From positions 1 through 64,000 of the forward strand of contig CACYHQ010000009.1 of the NCBI GenBank assembly GCA_902774245.1: a stretch of DNA of 64,000 bases, in the 5' to 3' direction. The notes under the pieces were generated by a model that saw only the letters and a program-made list of their open reading frames with translations, did not search any database and was not told where the DNA came from. The translations under genes and the position numbers were made by a program. Numbering within the stretch: position 1 is the first letter of the stretch; every line of letters starts with the position of its first letter. Shown one piece after another: positions 7,464-17,100 of the stretch. The stretch is from an uncultured bacterium. GTDB lineage: Bacteria > Verrucomicrobiota > Lentisphaeria > Victivallales > UBA1829.

Positions 7464-9302
7464 TCAGGGATTCATACGGAAGGCGGCCATGACCACGTCG
7501 TCTTCCGGCGGAAGCTCGCCGGAGAACCCGCGGATGCCGGACATCACGCAATCGATCAGAGCCTGCGAGGAATCGGCCTTTGAGGTGTTCAGGCTGGACA
7601 GCAGCATGTTCTTCGTGAAGAGCTGGCCCTCGCGGTCGCTGTACGAGAAGATGCCGTTGGAGCATGCGAAGAACATGTCGCCCGGCCCGAACGTGATGCT
7701 CTCCTGATGGAGCTCGACGGGCCGCGCGGACGTAAACACCGTTCCGACCGAATCGCGGAGCTGTTCGAACGCGCCGTCGGCTCTGCGCAGGAACGGCGGA
7801 TAGTAGCCCGCGTTCACATAGTCGAGCCGCCCGTTTTCCGGGTCGATGAATCCGACGAAGATCGAAAGGAACTGATTTTTGAAGACTTTTTCATTTTTGA
7901 AGACTTCGATGCCGCGGTTCAGCATGTCGAGCGGGTCCGAGGCGGGCGGGACGCACGGCCGGAAAATGGCGCGGAATTTCATCATGCTGAGGGAGGCGGA
8001 CACGCTGTCGCCGATCGTCTCGACCATCACGAAACCCGGGCGTCCGGCGTCGGTCACGAACGTTTCGAGGACGTCACTGCCCTTGTGCGAGGCCAGCATG
8101 AACGACGAGACGAAGTCGACCTGTTCGAACTGGGGGAAACGCCGTCCCGACGCGGGGATCAGCGTCCGCTGGATGGACTTCGCCAGTTCGTTTTCGCGTT
8201 TGACGCGGCGGCGCGAATCGGTCAGGTTCTTCTTCAGGCCGCTGACCACGGTATTGATGCCGTCGGAGAGCGACAGAAACTCCGGATTGCTCCGCACGTT
8301 CACGGTCTGTGTCAGGTCGCCTGCGATGATTTTGTCAAGCGCGCGGTTCACCTCGTAGAAACCGTCCGTCACTGTCCGCTTGATCAGGAGGTCCAGCAGA
8401 AAGAAGAACAGCACGAAGAAGACGACGTAAATGACGAAGAGGGCAACCAGGGTACGGTTGCGCGCCGCGAAAACTTCGCTTTTCGGCATGACCGCCAGCA
8501 CGCGCCGCGGCTCATCCGGGATCTTCACGGACTGGTAGAAATACGGCTTGCCGCGGATGAACACCGAGTCCGGCAGGACCGGATCCTTGCGGAATCCGAG
8601 TTCGGAGAGTCGGAGACCGTTTTCCGTCGGATCGCCGCTGGCGAACACGACCGGATCGTCGCCGTCCTCCAGCATCAGGAAACGCCCGCCTGCCCCGATC
8701 GGCAGGGCCTGTATGATGTCGCGTATCACCTCGATGTCGGAAACATTATTCACGTTGTCCGCCTCGTAGGCGATCTGCACGATGCCCGGCTCGTCGAGGC
8801 GCGCCACGCCCGCGTACTGCACGATCACATGGTCGATGCCGCGTTCCTGCGGGTCCTGCACCAGCTCGAAATCTTTATTCTTGATCGCAGGCATGAACGC
8901 ACCCGACTGCTCGGTGGAATTCATGGGGAATCCGAGGAAACCCGGCTCGGTCGAGGCGATCAGCACGCCCTCGTGATCGGAAACACAGATGGAGTCGACA
9001 TTCAGTGCGACGGCAAGTTCCTTCAGTCGGGCGTCGTTCTTCAGAATGTCGGGATCGTACTGGATGATCCGCGCGAGCATCCTCGCTTTCGTGATCGAAC
9101 TGGCATCCGTGTTTTGGCGGAGCAGTTTGTAGCCATAGCGCCTTTCGGTCACCTCTTTGGACAAATCTTTCAGGTTCGCGCTTATGATCGTGCGTGCCTG
9201 ACGTTTCGCGCCGACCGCCGTCACCAGGAAAACGATGATCAGCAGGAACAGCAGTCCCAGCGTCATGAAGAGAAAAAGACGTGTCTGGATGATTCGTTTC
9301 AT
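7464..9302 (-). CDS. Membrane sensor with HAMP and degenerate SpoIIE/PP2C-like domain
   Basis: A 612-residue protein starting MKRIIQTRLFLFMTLGLL. Residues about 7-30 are a membrane helix. Residues about 40-290 form a periplasmic sensor region (Cache-like, with VDSICVSDHEGVLIAST). A second helix (LVALFVIYVVFFVLFFFLL) is followed by a HAMP region ending ELAKSIQRTLIP. The last 220 residues follow the SpoIIE/RsbU phosphatase layout (FLSIFVGFIDPENGRLDYVNAGYYPPFL, then FGPGDMFFACSNGIFSYSD and DDVVMAAF). Metal-binding blocks are altered: the usual ADVSG is METIG-like (VETIGDS), the GGDYYD block is KGSDVLE, and TDG is SNG; only the final DD is intact. It may be a weak phosphatase or a pseudoenzyme. 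It is divergent from ligA. Confidence 0.8.
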   Translation of the reverse strand: MKRIIQTRLFLFMTLGLLFLLIIVFLVTAVGAKRQARTIISANLKDLSKEVTERRYGYKLLRQNTDASSITKARMLARIIQYDPDILKNDARLKELAVALNVDSICVSDHEGVLIASTEPGFLGFPMNSTEQSGAFMPAIKNKDFELVQDPQERGIDHVIVQYAGVARLDEPGIVQIAYEADNVNNVSDIEVIRDIIQALPIGAGGRFLMLEDGDDPVVFASGDPTENGLRLSELGFRKDPVLPDSVFIRGKPYFYQSVKIPDEPRRVLAVMPKSEVFAARNRTLVALFVIYVVFFVLFFFLLDLLIKRTVTDGFYEVNRALDKIIAGDLTQTVNVRSNPEFLSLSDGINTVVSGLKKNLTDSRRRVKRENELAKSIQRTLIPASGRRFPQFEQVDFVSSFMLASHKGSDVLETFVTDAGRPGFVMVETIGDSVSASLSMMKFRAIFRPCVPPASDPLDMLNRGIEVFKNEKVFKNQFLSIFVGFIDPENGRLDYVNAGYYPPFLRRADGAFEQLRDSVGTVFTSARPVELHQESITFGPGDMFFACSNGIFSYSDREGQLFTKNMLLSSLNTSKADSSQALIDCVMSGIRGFSGELPPEDDVVMAAFRMNP

Positions 9303-9422
9303 TCTTGTGTCCGTAAAAATCGGATGCGGCCTTCCGGCGCGTTTTTGTTTTATGATTTGGATAAAATAATCCCGTATTCCGCTTTTTTCAATCCCATACT
9401 CGTTTTTTTCCGCCCTTTTCGG

Positions 9423-9450
9423 TTGTTTTTTTTCAAAGTTGTGGTATTTT
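9423..9450 (+). promoter_or_regulatory. Candidate ligA promoter
   Basis: TTGTTT (9423-9428), 16 nt, TATTTT (9445-9450), about 55 nt before the ligA ATG, in the 207 bp divergent gap between the sensor gene and ligA. It is weaker than other promoters in the window. Confidence 0.4.
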
Positions 9451-9509
9451 GTGTTAGGAACAATACAAAACACGGCGGTCGGCCGCCGTCCAAACGAAAC
9501 GAGGAAACC

Positions 9510-11414
9510 ATGACTCCCGGCATTGACAGGGCCGCATACCGCGCCATGAGCGCGGCAGAGCTCGAAGACAAAATACGATTCTACAACGCGCGCTACTGGG
9601 ACGAATCCGACCCGGCGATCAGCGACGACGACTTCGACTTCATCACGCGTCTGCTCGCGGAGAAGGACCCCGGCAACCGTCTGCTCGACCAGGTCAACGC
9701 ACCCGCCGTCGCGTCCACCGAGAACATCCGGCACGAACGCCCCATGCTCTCGCTCGACAAGGTCTACTCCCTGCCCGAACTCGTCGCGTGGGTCGAAAAG
9801 ACCGTCCGCTCCGCCGACGAAAAGCTCCTGATCCAGCCCAAGTACGACGGCATCTCCGTGCTGTGGGAGGACGGCGTGCTCTCCACGCGCGGCGACGGCT
9901 TCACCGGCAAGGTCATCACGGACAAGGTGCCGCTGATCGATCTGGAAACGCTGTCCGGCGTACTGCCGCTGGCGGAATACCCCGGGCGCGTCCTCGGCGA
10001 ACTCCTCATCCGCACGGACGATTTCAGGAGCCGCTACGCTTCGATTCTGAACGCCAACGGGAAGCCGTTCAAGAATTCGCGCAACGCCATCGGCGGAATC
10101 ATGAGTCTGAAGGACATCTCCGGCATGACCGCCCAGCACGCCCGTCTCACGCTCGTCGATTACGCCACCGTCTCGCGTCCCGTCACGGCCGCCGAGATCG
10201 GCCGTATCTGGCCGGATGTCCTGGAGGAGATGGAACAGCTCCCCTACCCGATGGACGGCCTCGTAGTCAAGCTCGCCGATACGGAGTACGCCGAATCGCT
10301 CGGCAACACCGCCCACCATCCGCGCGGACAGATCGCGTTCAAATTCAGCGGCATCCGCCGCACCACGCGCCTGCTCGGCGTGAACTGGAGTTTCGGCAAG
10401 AACTGCCTCACGCCCGTCGCCGAGCTCGAACCGGTCGAGATCAACGGCACGACCATCCGCCACGCCACGCTCCACAACCTCCAGAACGTCCTCGACCGCG
10501 ACCTGCAGATCGGCGACGAGGTGACCGTGGAGCGCGCCGGCGACGTGATCCCGTACATCGTTTCGAGCGAACCCGGCCCCGTCCGCCGCAGCGCGCTCAT
10601 CACGCACTGCCCGTGCTGCGGACACGAACTCGTCCGCGACCTGCCCGAACTCCGCTGCGTGAACCCGGAATGTTTCGAGACGCGCCTCCAGCTCCTGCTG
10701 GCGTCCATCCGCAGCATCGGCATCGAGCACCTCGGCGAACCGAGCCTCCGCAAGATCATGACGAAGCTCAACGTCCGCACGCTCTCCGACCTCTTCAACC
10801 TCTCCGAGCTCACGATCTTCTCGCAGCTTCGTGACGACGGATTCCAGGGCACGTCCACGCAGAACCTCTACCGCGAGATCCAGTCTGCGCGCACCGTGCC
10901 CGCCTACAAGGTCCTCGCCGCGCTCAACATCAAGGGCATCGGCGCGAACATCGCGAAGACCATCCTCAAGAAACACTCGTTCACTGAACTCCGCACTCTC
11001 TCGACCGAACAGCTCGCCGAGATCAGCGGCATCGGCCCGGAACGCGCCCGCGCGCTTCACGACGAGCTGATCCGGCAGTCCGACGGCCTGGACGAACTGC
11101 TTGCAAGCGTCACGCTCGTGTCCTCCTCAACCGAAGAACGCCCCAAGATATGCTTCACCGGCAAGATGCCCGAAAAACGCGCATGGTACGAATCCATCGC
11201 GAAAGCCGCCGGCTACGATCCGGTCGACTCCGTGACCGACGCCCTCGCGCTCCTCGTCGCCGCCGATCCGAACGCCGCGTCCACGAAGATCGCCGACGCG
11301 AAACGCCTCTCGGTCCCGATCCAGTCGCTCGACCTCTGGCTCGGCTCCGTGAAGAACTTCGTGCCGAAGAAGGAAGAACCGGACAAGTCCGATCAGATGA
11401 CGTTCGATTTCTGA
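9510..11414 (+). CDS. ligA: NAD-dependent DNA ligase LigA
   Basis: A 634-residue enzyme sealing nicks in replication and repair with NAD as AMP donor. The Ia domain (residues 1-70) binds NMN (YWDESDPAISDDDFD). The adenylation lysine is K111 in IQPKYDG. LGELLIRT and DGLVVKL are further nucleotidyltransferase motifs, followed by the OB fold (VGDEVTVERAGDVIP-like: IGDEVTVERAGDVIP). A four-cysteine zinc finger is seen as CPCCGHE and CVNPECF, then helix-hairpin-helix repeats (LAALNIKGIGANIAKTI, LAEISGIGPERARAL), and a C-terminal BRCT domain (KICFTGKMPEKR). It is slightly shorter than the usual 670 residues. The ATG at 9510 is preceded by GAGGAAACC. An in-frame upstream extension exists but is antisense to the sensor gene and is rejected. 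Confidence 0.95.
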   Translation: MTPGIDRAAYRAMSAAELEDKIRFYNARYWDESDPAISDDDFDFITRLLAEKDPGNRLLDQVNAPAVASTENIRHERPMLSLDKVYSLPELVAWVEKTVRSADEKLLIQPKYDGISVLWEDGVLSTRGDGFTGKVITDKVPLIDLETLSGVLPLAEYPGRVLGELLIRTDDFRSRYASILNANGKPFKNSRNAIGGIMSLKDISGMTAQHARLTLVDYATVSRPVTAAEIGRIWPDVLEEMEQLPYPMDGLVVKLADTEYAESLGNTAHHPRGQIAFKFSGIRRTTRLLGVNWSFGKNCLTPVAELEPVEINGTTIRHATLHNLQNVLDRDLQIGDEVTVERAGDVIPYIVSSEPGPVRRSALITHCPCCGHELVRDLPELRCVNPECFETRLQLLLASIRSIGIEHLGEPSLRKIMTKLNVRTLSDLFNLSELTIFSQLRDDGFQGTSTQNLYREIQSARTVPAYKVLAALNIKGIGANIAKTILKKHSFTELRTLSTEQLAEISGIGPERARALHDELIRQSDGLDELLASVTLVSSSTEERPKICFTGKMPEKRAWYESIAKAAGYDPVDSVTDALALLVAADPNAASTKIADAKRLSVPIQSLDLWLGSVKNFVPKKEEPDKSDQMTFDF

Positions 11415-11436
11415 GCGGGGTTCAGGACATAAGCAA

Positions 11437-11467
11437 GGCGGGAACAGTTGTTCAGGCTGTTCCCGCC
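11437..11467. terminator. Bidirectional terminator between ligA and the GH127 gene
   Basis: A perfect 11-bp stem (GGCGGGAACAG / CTGTTCCCGCC) with a 9 nt loop, between convergent genes. Only a short AT stretch follows it, so strength is uncertain. Confidence 0.65.
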
Positions 11468-11494
11468 ATATTTCTATGTTTGTGTTTCAGGCGT

Positions 11495-13876
11495 TCAGAA
11501 GACCAGCCATTCATAGAGGCCGGACGCCATCCGGTTGCGCTGGCGGATATCGAGGCGTAACCGCTTCGTTTTGACCTGTTTGAACGTAATCTCGTCCATC
11601 TTCTGCTCACTCGCCTCGACGGGGACAAACTGCCCGTTTCCGTTGTCGTAGCTGAGCGTCCAGGACTGCGGCAGGGCGCAACCGCCGCCGCGCCTGCTGT
11701 CGTCGAACCAGTAGAACTTGCAGCGGGAGACGTCGACCGGCTCCTCGAACGCAAGCATGACCCATTCGCTGCCGCCGAGATGCGACCAGAAGTCGAAGTT
11801 TTCGATGTCGATGTCGGTCGGGTTCTGCGGGAAGAAACCGTCGTTGATCGCCGCCGGGTTCATGCCGCCGCGCGCGTAGGAAACGCTCACTTTCGCCTCC
11901 TCGGACCTGTTCGCCGCGTGCTGCGCGGAGGTGTCGGAATCGGACAGCCACACGCGCATCGGCATGGAGCCGCGGTTCGCCCACCAGGCGTAAGGGATGC
12001 CGACCATCTTGCCGTCCTTCGTCTCGATCTCGATCGTCTCGACACCGCCCGACGGGAAAAGGTCGGTGCGGTACTTTGCCGCGATCTTCGCGTCCGGGAG
12101 CACGAACCAGCGACGCCACGGAGTCTTCACCGTCTGGTCGACCTGCTCGAACGCGAACACGATCGGGCCGAGCTCGAACGCGACCTGTCCGGCGAGGTTG
12201 CCGACCTTTTCGTTGGCTTTCACGCGACGGACTTCCATCGGCAGGTCGAGCGTGACCGTGTCGCCGTTCTTCCACGTACGGTCGATCACGGCAAACCCCT
12301 TGTCCATCCTGTAATCCGCCTTCTTCCCGTTCACCAGCAGCGTCCATTTCGCGGGCGCGTCGTTTTCGTAGCGGTACAGGTCGGACGGCACGGGATGCCC
12401 CTCGACCCAGCCGGGGATGCGGAGCGCAAGCGCGAACTTGTTCTTCTTCACATCGGAAAGCGCGATCTCGACCTTGCCGTTCCACGGGTAGTTCGTGGTC
12501 TGCGTGAACACGGCGTCGCCCGCGTCGACCGTGCCCGCGCCGTACAGGAGCATGTAGATCGTGTCGTCCTTCTTCGCGCAGACGTACTGTCCAAGCGAGG
12601 CGATCGTCCGCATGATGTTCGGCGGGCAGCAGGCGCAGCCGAACCATGCGGAGCGCGTGGAGCCGCCGGATTCCAGCAGATTCGGATAGAAGAACCGGTC
12701 GCCGGAGAGCGAAACGCCGGAGAACGCGCCGTTGTACATGGTGCGCTCGAACGTGTCCATGTACTTCGCGTCGCCATACATCAGGAACATCCGGTGCGTC
12801 CAGAAGAGGAACGCCACAGCGGCGCACGTCTCGTTGTAGCAGCGGTTCGGCAGTTCGTAGTTGTTGCCGTAGGCTTCGCCGCTGCTGCGCGCACCGCATC
12901 CGCCGGTCAGGTGGTATTTCTTGCCGACGACGTTGTCCCATATCTTCGTGATCGCATCGACGTACCGCTGGTCGCCGGAGAGCGCCGCCACGTCCGCCAT
13001 GCCCGCGTACATGTAGTTGGCGCGGACGGCGTGCCCGACGGCCTCGTCCTGCTGGAGCACGGGCTTGTGCGACTGGCTGTAGGGATCGCCGGGGCCGCGT
13101 TTCGCCTTGTTTTCGAGGAAGTGCGCGGCGAGCTTCAGCCAGCGCGGATCGCCGGTCTGGCGGTAGAGCTTCGCGAGGCCCATTTCGATGATCTGATGGC
13201 CGGGCGCGATGCAGGGATCGTCCCCGCCGAGGTCCTTGTTCACGAGCTCGGCGGACTTCACCGCCATGTCCAGCAGCGTGCGGTCGCCCGTCGCCTCGAA
13301 ATACGCCGTGGCGCATTCGTAGAAATGCCCCAGGTTGTACAGTTCATGGCTCAGGTTCGGATCGTTCAGCCAGCGCTTCTGATTGATCCATTCGTGCGCC
13401 GGGGAATCCGGATGCATGGTGCGGAACGTGTACAGGTAGCCGTCCGGCTCCTGCGCCGCCTTCACGTGCCGGATGATGTCCTCCATTTTCGCCTTCAGTT
13501 CTGGATCGGGATTCGTCTGAAGAGAATACGACGCGCCCTCCAGGAATTTGTAAATATCCGTGTCGTCGAACGGCAGCGAGGACGCGGGACGGTTCTGGAA
13601 CGTCGTTTCGCCCGCGGCGCGACGCTTCATGGTCTCGGCGGCGAGGTCGAAATTTTTCAGCCTGCCCGACTCCAGGCACTGCTGGAGCGCGAACGGGATC
13701 GTGACCTTCCGGTTAACGTCCTGGCGTTCGGCGAGCACGCCGGAGGTGAATCTGACCTTAGTAAACGGGACGGGGCTGATCGGGTAGTCCGCGTCGTCCT
13801 CGACGGCGAAAGCTCCGGCGGTCATGAGCGCGGCGCTTCCTGCAAGGATCATTTTAGCCATGGTGTGACCTGTCAT
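11495..13876 (-). CDS. Secreted GH127-family glycoside hydrolase (beta-L-arabinofuranosidase-like) with C-terminal discoidin-like domain
   Basis: A 793-residue protein with an N-terminal signal peptide (MAKMILAGSAALMTAGAFA). The body is the DUF1680/GH127 (alpha/alpha)6 barrel: KFLEGASYSLQ, QEPDGYLYT, GGCGARSSGEAYG, YNETCAAVAF and GCACCPPNIMR. In the characterised GH127 enzyme the Glu and Cys of ETCA and the two cysteines of CCPPN bind zinc, one being the nucleophile; all are present. The last 130 residues (ALPQSWTLSYDNG, LRLDI) look like an F5/8 type C carbohydrate-binding fold. Chosen start: ATG 13876, with AGGAG 8 nt upstream; an earlier in-frame ATG at 13912 lacks one. It probably removes L-arabinofuranose from plant or glycoprotein glycans in the periplasm. 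Confidence 0.9.
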   Translation of the reverse strand: MTGHTMAKMILAGSAALMTAGAFAVEDDADYPISPVPFTKVRFTSGVLAERQDVNRKVTIPFALQQCLESGRLKNFDLAAETMKRRAAGETTFQNRPASSLPFDDTDIYKFLEGASYSLQTNPDPELKAKMEDIIRHVKAAQEPDGYLYTFRTMHPDSPAHEWINQKRWLNDPNLSHELYNLGHFYECATAYFEATGDRTLLDMAVKSAELVNKDLGGDDPCIAPGHQIIEMGLAKLYRQTGDPRWLKLAAHFLENKAKRGPGDPYSQSHKPVLQQDEAVGHAVRANYMYAGMADVAALSGDQRYVDAITKIWDNVVGKKYHLTGGCGARSSGEAYGNNYELPNRCYNETCAAVAFLFWTHRMFLMYGDAKYMDTFERTMYNGAFSGVSLSGDRFFYPNLLESGGSTRSAWFGCACCPPNIMRTIASLGQYVCAKKDDTIYMLLYGAGTVDAGDAVFTQTTNYPWNGKVEIALSDVKKNKFALALRIPGWVEGHPVPSDLYRYENDAPAKWTLLVNGKKADYRMDKGFAVIDRTWKNGDTVTLDLPMEVRRVKANEKVGNLAGQVAFELGPIVFAFEQVDQTVKTPWRRWFVLPDAKIAAKYRTDLFPSGGVETIEIETKDGKMVGIPYAWWANRGSMPMRVWLSDSDTSAQHAANRSEEAKVSVSYARGGMNPAAINDGFFPQNPTDIDIENFDFWSHLGGSEWVMLAFEEPVDVSRCKFYWFDDSRRGGGCALPQSWTLSYDNGNGQFVPVEASEQKMDEITFKQVKTKRLRLDIRQRNRMASGLYEWLVF

Positions 13877-13927
13877 GCAAATAGCTCCTGTAATATTGAA
13901 AAACAATTGCAAATCAGATTTTCAGCT

Positions 13928-13956
13928 AATATACCGCGCCTTCGCCGGGAAATCAA
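13928..13956 (-). promoter_or_regulatory. Promoter of the GH127 gene
   Basis: On the minus strand TTGATT (13951-13956), 17 nt, TATATT (13928-13933), about 50 nt before the ATG at 13876. Confidence 0.65.
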
Positions 13957-14030
13957 GCGCACCCGCCGAAGAAAACCGGAAGATGCGTACAAATGTCCGA
14001 TAAAAGAAAACTTTTTTTCAAAAAGCCTCC

Positions 14031-14059
14031 TTGACAAAAAACAGCGGAAAGGTTAATTT
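14031..14059 (+). promoter_or_regulatory. Promoter of the cas12a-cas4-cas1-cas2 operon
   Basis: TTGACA (14031-14036), 17 nt, TAATTT (14054-14059), a near-consensus promoter. Transcription would start near 14066, leaving an 80 nt leader before cas12a that contains two copies of an 11-mer. The gaps between the cas genes are short or negative, so this promoter probably drives all four. Confidence 0.65.
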
Positions 14060-14098
14060 ATGGCATAAATAACCGCCCCCTGCATTTTTCCGGCAAAC

Positions 14099-14145
14099 GG
14101 GTTTTCGACCTATTCAGTTCAACTTCAGCATAAAGGTTTTCGACC
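14099..14145 (+). repeat. Direct repeat in the cas12a leader, second copy touching the start codon
   Basis: GGTTTTCGACC occurs at 14100-14110 and again at 14135-14145, immediately before the ATG at 14146. With the start codon the second copy reads GTTTTCGACCATGGA, which resembles the 5' part of the CRISPR repeat (GTTTCAGCCCATGGA). It could be an operator or a translation control site; chance is not excluded. Confidence 0.5.
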
Positions 14146-17100
14146 ATGGAACACTCTCTTCGCGACTTCACCGGCCTGTACAGCCTCTCCGAAACGCTCA
14201 GTTTCGAGCTTCGTCCGCTCGACAGCGAATTCAATCCGAAACCCGCGGACCGGGCATTGGCCGACATGAAGAAATATCTGGACGAGGACCGGAAACGCGC
14301 CGCTCAGTATGCGTCGATCAAGGCCATCCTCGACGAGGAACATAAGAAGCTCATCGAGCGTGTCCTCTCCGACGTCCCCGGTGCGATCGGCCGCCTCAAA
14401 AACCGGAAAGCCTTTGCCGAAATCCTGAGCGACGACGGCTCGGGAATCCGCTGGAGCAGGCTCAAAGAAGCCGAAGGAGCCGCCCGGAACGCGAAAACGG
14501 AGATCCGTGAGGCCAAAAAAACAAGGAAGGCGACCTCTGAAGCCGATGGTGCGATCACGACGGAAACCAAAGAGGAAGCCCGGTTCAAGGACCTTCAGAA
14601 GAAGTTCCGCGAGCTGATCGCGGCCCTGCTTGATACGGATGAGAAAAAGAAGTCTCTGCTCGAAGCGACTCCGAGCAAATATATCAAGGGGATGCTGAGC
14701 GAATTCGGCGACGCGCTACAGCCGGACACCCGCGAAGCTCTGAACACGTTCGAAAAATTCGCCTGCTATTTGAAGGGATTCCAGGAGAACCGGGCGAACC
14801 TCTACGCCGCCGAACCGCAGGTCACCGCCGTCGCGAACCGCGTCGTGAACCAGAATTTCCCGAAATTCCTCACCGCCTGCCGGATCATGGCGCATATTCA
14901 GGAGCGCTACCCCGAAATCATTTCCGAAGCGGAACGGAATCTCGCGGCGAACCTGAACGGAGCGCCGCTCATGAGCCGTTTTCAGCCCGACGCGTTCGAC
15001 CTCTGCCTCGCGCAGAGCGGAATCGACGTTTACAACACCATCCTCGGCGGCTTTACGCTCAAGGACGGCACGAAGATCCAGGGCATCAACGAAACGATCA
15101 ATCTGTACCGCCAGCAACACGCGGACGCGGCAAATGACAGGAATCTCGCACCCATCCCCGCCCTGTACAAGCAGATACTCAGCGACCGCGACACACTTTC
15201 GTTCATCCCGGAGATGTTCGATTCCGACCGCGCGGTCTGCGATTCCATTCTTAAATTCCTTGAATCGCTGAAATGGGAAACGATGCAGAGTGACATCACA
15301 TCCCTGCTCGATTCTCTTGATGCGGACGATCCCGGCGTCTTTGTGGAGAAGAGCGAGCTGACCAGGATCTCGCACAAGCTCTTCGGCGACTGGAGCCGTA
15401 TCCGCGCCGCGCTTGAACGTTGCGCGGAAACGAAGTTCACACGGAAGGCCGACCGCGAAAAATGGCTGAACAAGGACATCTATTCCCTCCGGGAACTGAA
15501 CGAACTGGACTTCAAATTGTCCGAGGAGGACGATATTGCGGAGGTTCCGGCGATCACGGATTTCTGGCGCGGGGCGCACCGGGCCGAGGTCTTCTCCGCC
15601 GTGGAATCCGCCATACAGGCGGTGTTGGACACATTGCACAGCGAAGCATACCCCGAGGGCGACACGGAACCGCGTCTGCGCGAGAATGAAAACGACGTCG
15701 CGGCGATCAAGGACCTGCTGGACGCGCTGACCGGGCTTCTGCACCTGCTCAAGCCGCTTCAGGCGGAGTCCCCAGACGCGAACATGGTCTTCTATGCCGA
15801 TTTCAACGATTTTTACGCGCGCCTGGATCCCGTGATCCCGCTCTACAACCGTGTCCGCAACTACATCACGCAGAAGCCGTCCGAACAGAAAAAAGTCAAG
15901 CTCATGTTCAACTGTTCCACGCTCGCCGACGGCTGGGACCGGAACAAGGAGTCCGACAACAACGCCGTCATCCTCCTGAAGGACGGCAACTATTATCTGG
16001 CCGTCATCCAGCCCGCACAGAAGCAGACGGATGGCAAACGGGAACGGAAGGTCAAATTCGCTGACTTCGAAACGGACGGAGCTGGGCCTTGTTTCCGGAA
16101 GATGGTCTACAAATATCTGCCGGGGCCGAACAAGATGCTGCCGAAGGTCATTTTCAGCAAATCGAATCGGGACATCTTCGATCCGCCCGCGGAACTGCTC
16201 CGGAAATACGAGGCGGGCATGCACAAGAAGACCAGTCCGAATTTCGACCTCAAATTCTGCCGCGAACTGATCGACTTCTTCAAAGTCTGCATCGCGAAGC
16301 ACGAGGACTGGAGCAAGTTCGGATTCCAGTTCGCCGACACCGCGAAATACAACGGCATCGACGAGTTCTACAACGAGATCAGCGCACAGGGTTACAAGAT
16401 GACGTTCGCGCCCATCCCCGTGCAGACGGTCTCCGACCTCATCCGCGACAACAAGATCCTGCTTTTCCAGATCTACAACAAGGACTTCGCGCCGGGTTCG
16501 ACCGGACGCCAGAACAAGTTCACACTCTACTGGAAGACGCTGTTCGAGGAAGAGAACCTGAAGGACGTCGTCTTCAAACTCAACGGCGAGGCGGAGCTCT
16601 TCCTGCGCGATCCCTCGGTCAGAAAGCCGTTCGTCCACCGGAAGGGCGACAAGCTCGTCAACCGCACGACGAAGGACGGCGCGCCCGTTTCCGAGTCCGT
16701 CCACGCGGAGCTCTGCAAGTTCGCGAACGGCCGCATCGGGTACGACGGGCTCTCCGCCGAGGCGCGCGGCATCTGGGACAATGGACAAGCCGTCGTGAAG
16801 ACCGCCACGCACGACATCACAAAAGACCGCCGTTTCACGACCCCGAAATTCCTGTTCCACGTCCCGATCTCCATCAACTTCAAGGCGCCGGACGCCAAAG
16901 CGGGAATCAACCAGAAAGTCCTGGACTATCTCCGCGACAATCCCGGCGTGAAGGTCATCGGCATCGACCGGGGCGAACGCAACCTCGTCTATCTCTCGCT
17001 GATCGGCCGCAACGGGCGCATCCTCCTGCAGAAAAGCTTCAATACCGTCCCGCAGAGGAGATCCGACAGGACCGTCGAATTCGACTACCACGCGAAGCTG

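Noticed and set aside
7707-9509. Extension of ligA upstream to give a 1235-residue protein
   Set aside because: The extension is antisense to the sensor gene and LigA has a good start with a ribosome binding site at 9510.
13877-14145. tracrRNA or a degenerate mini-array upstream of cas12a
   Set aside because: No TCTAC..GTAGA stem is present in this gap; only the 11-mer duplication is seen.
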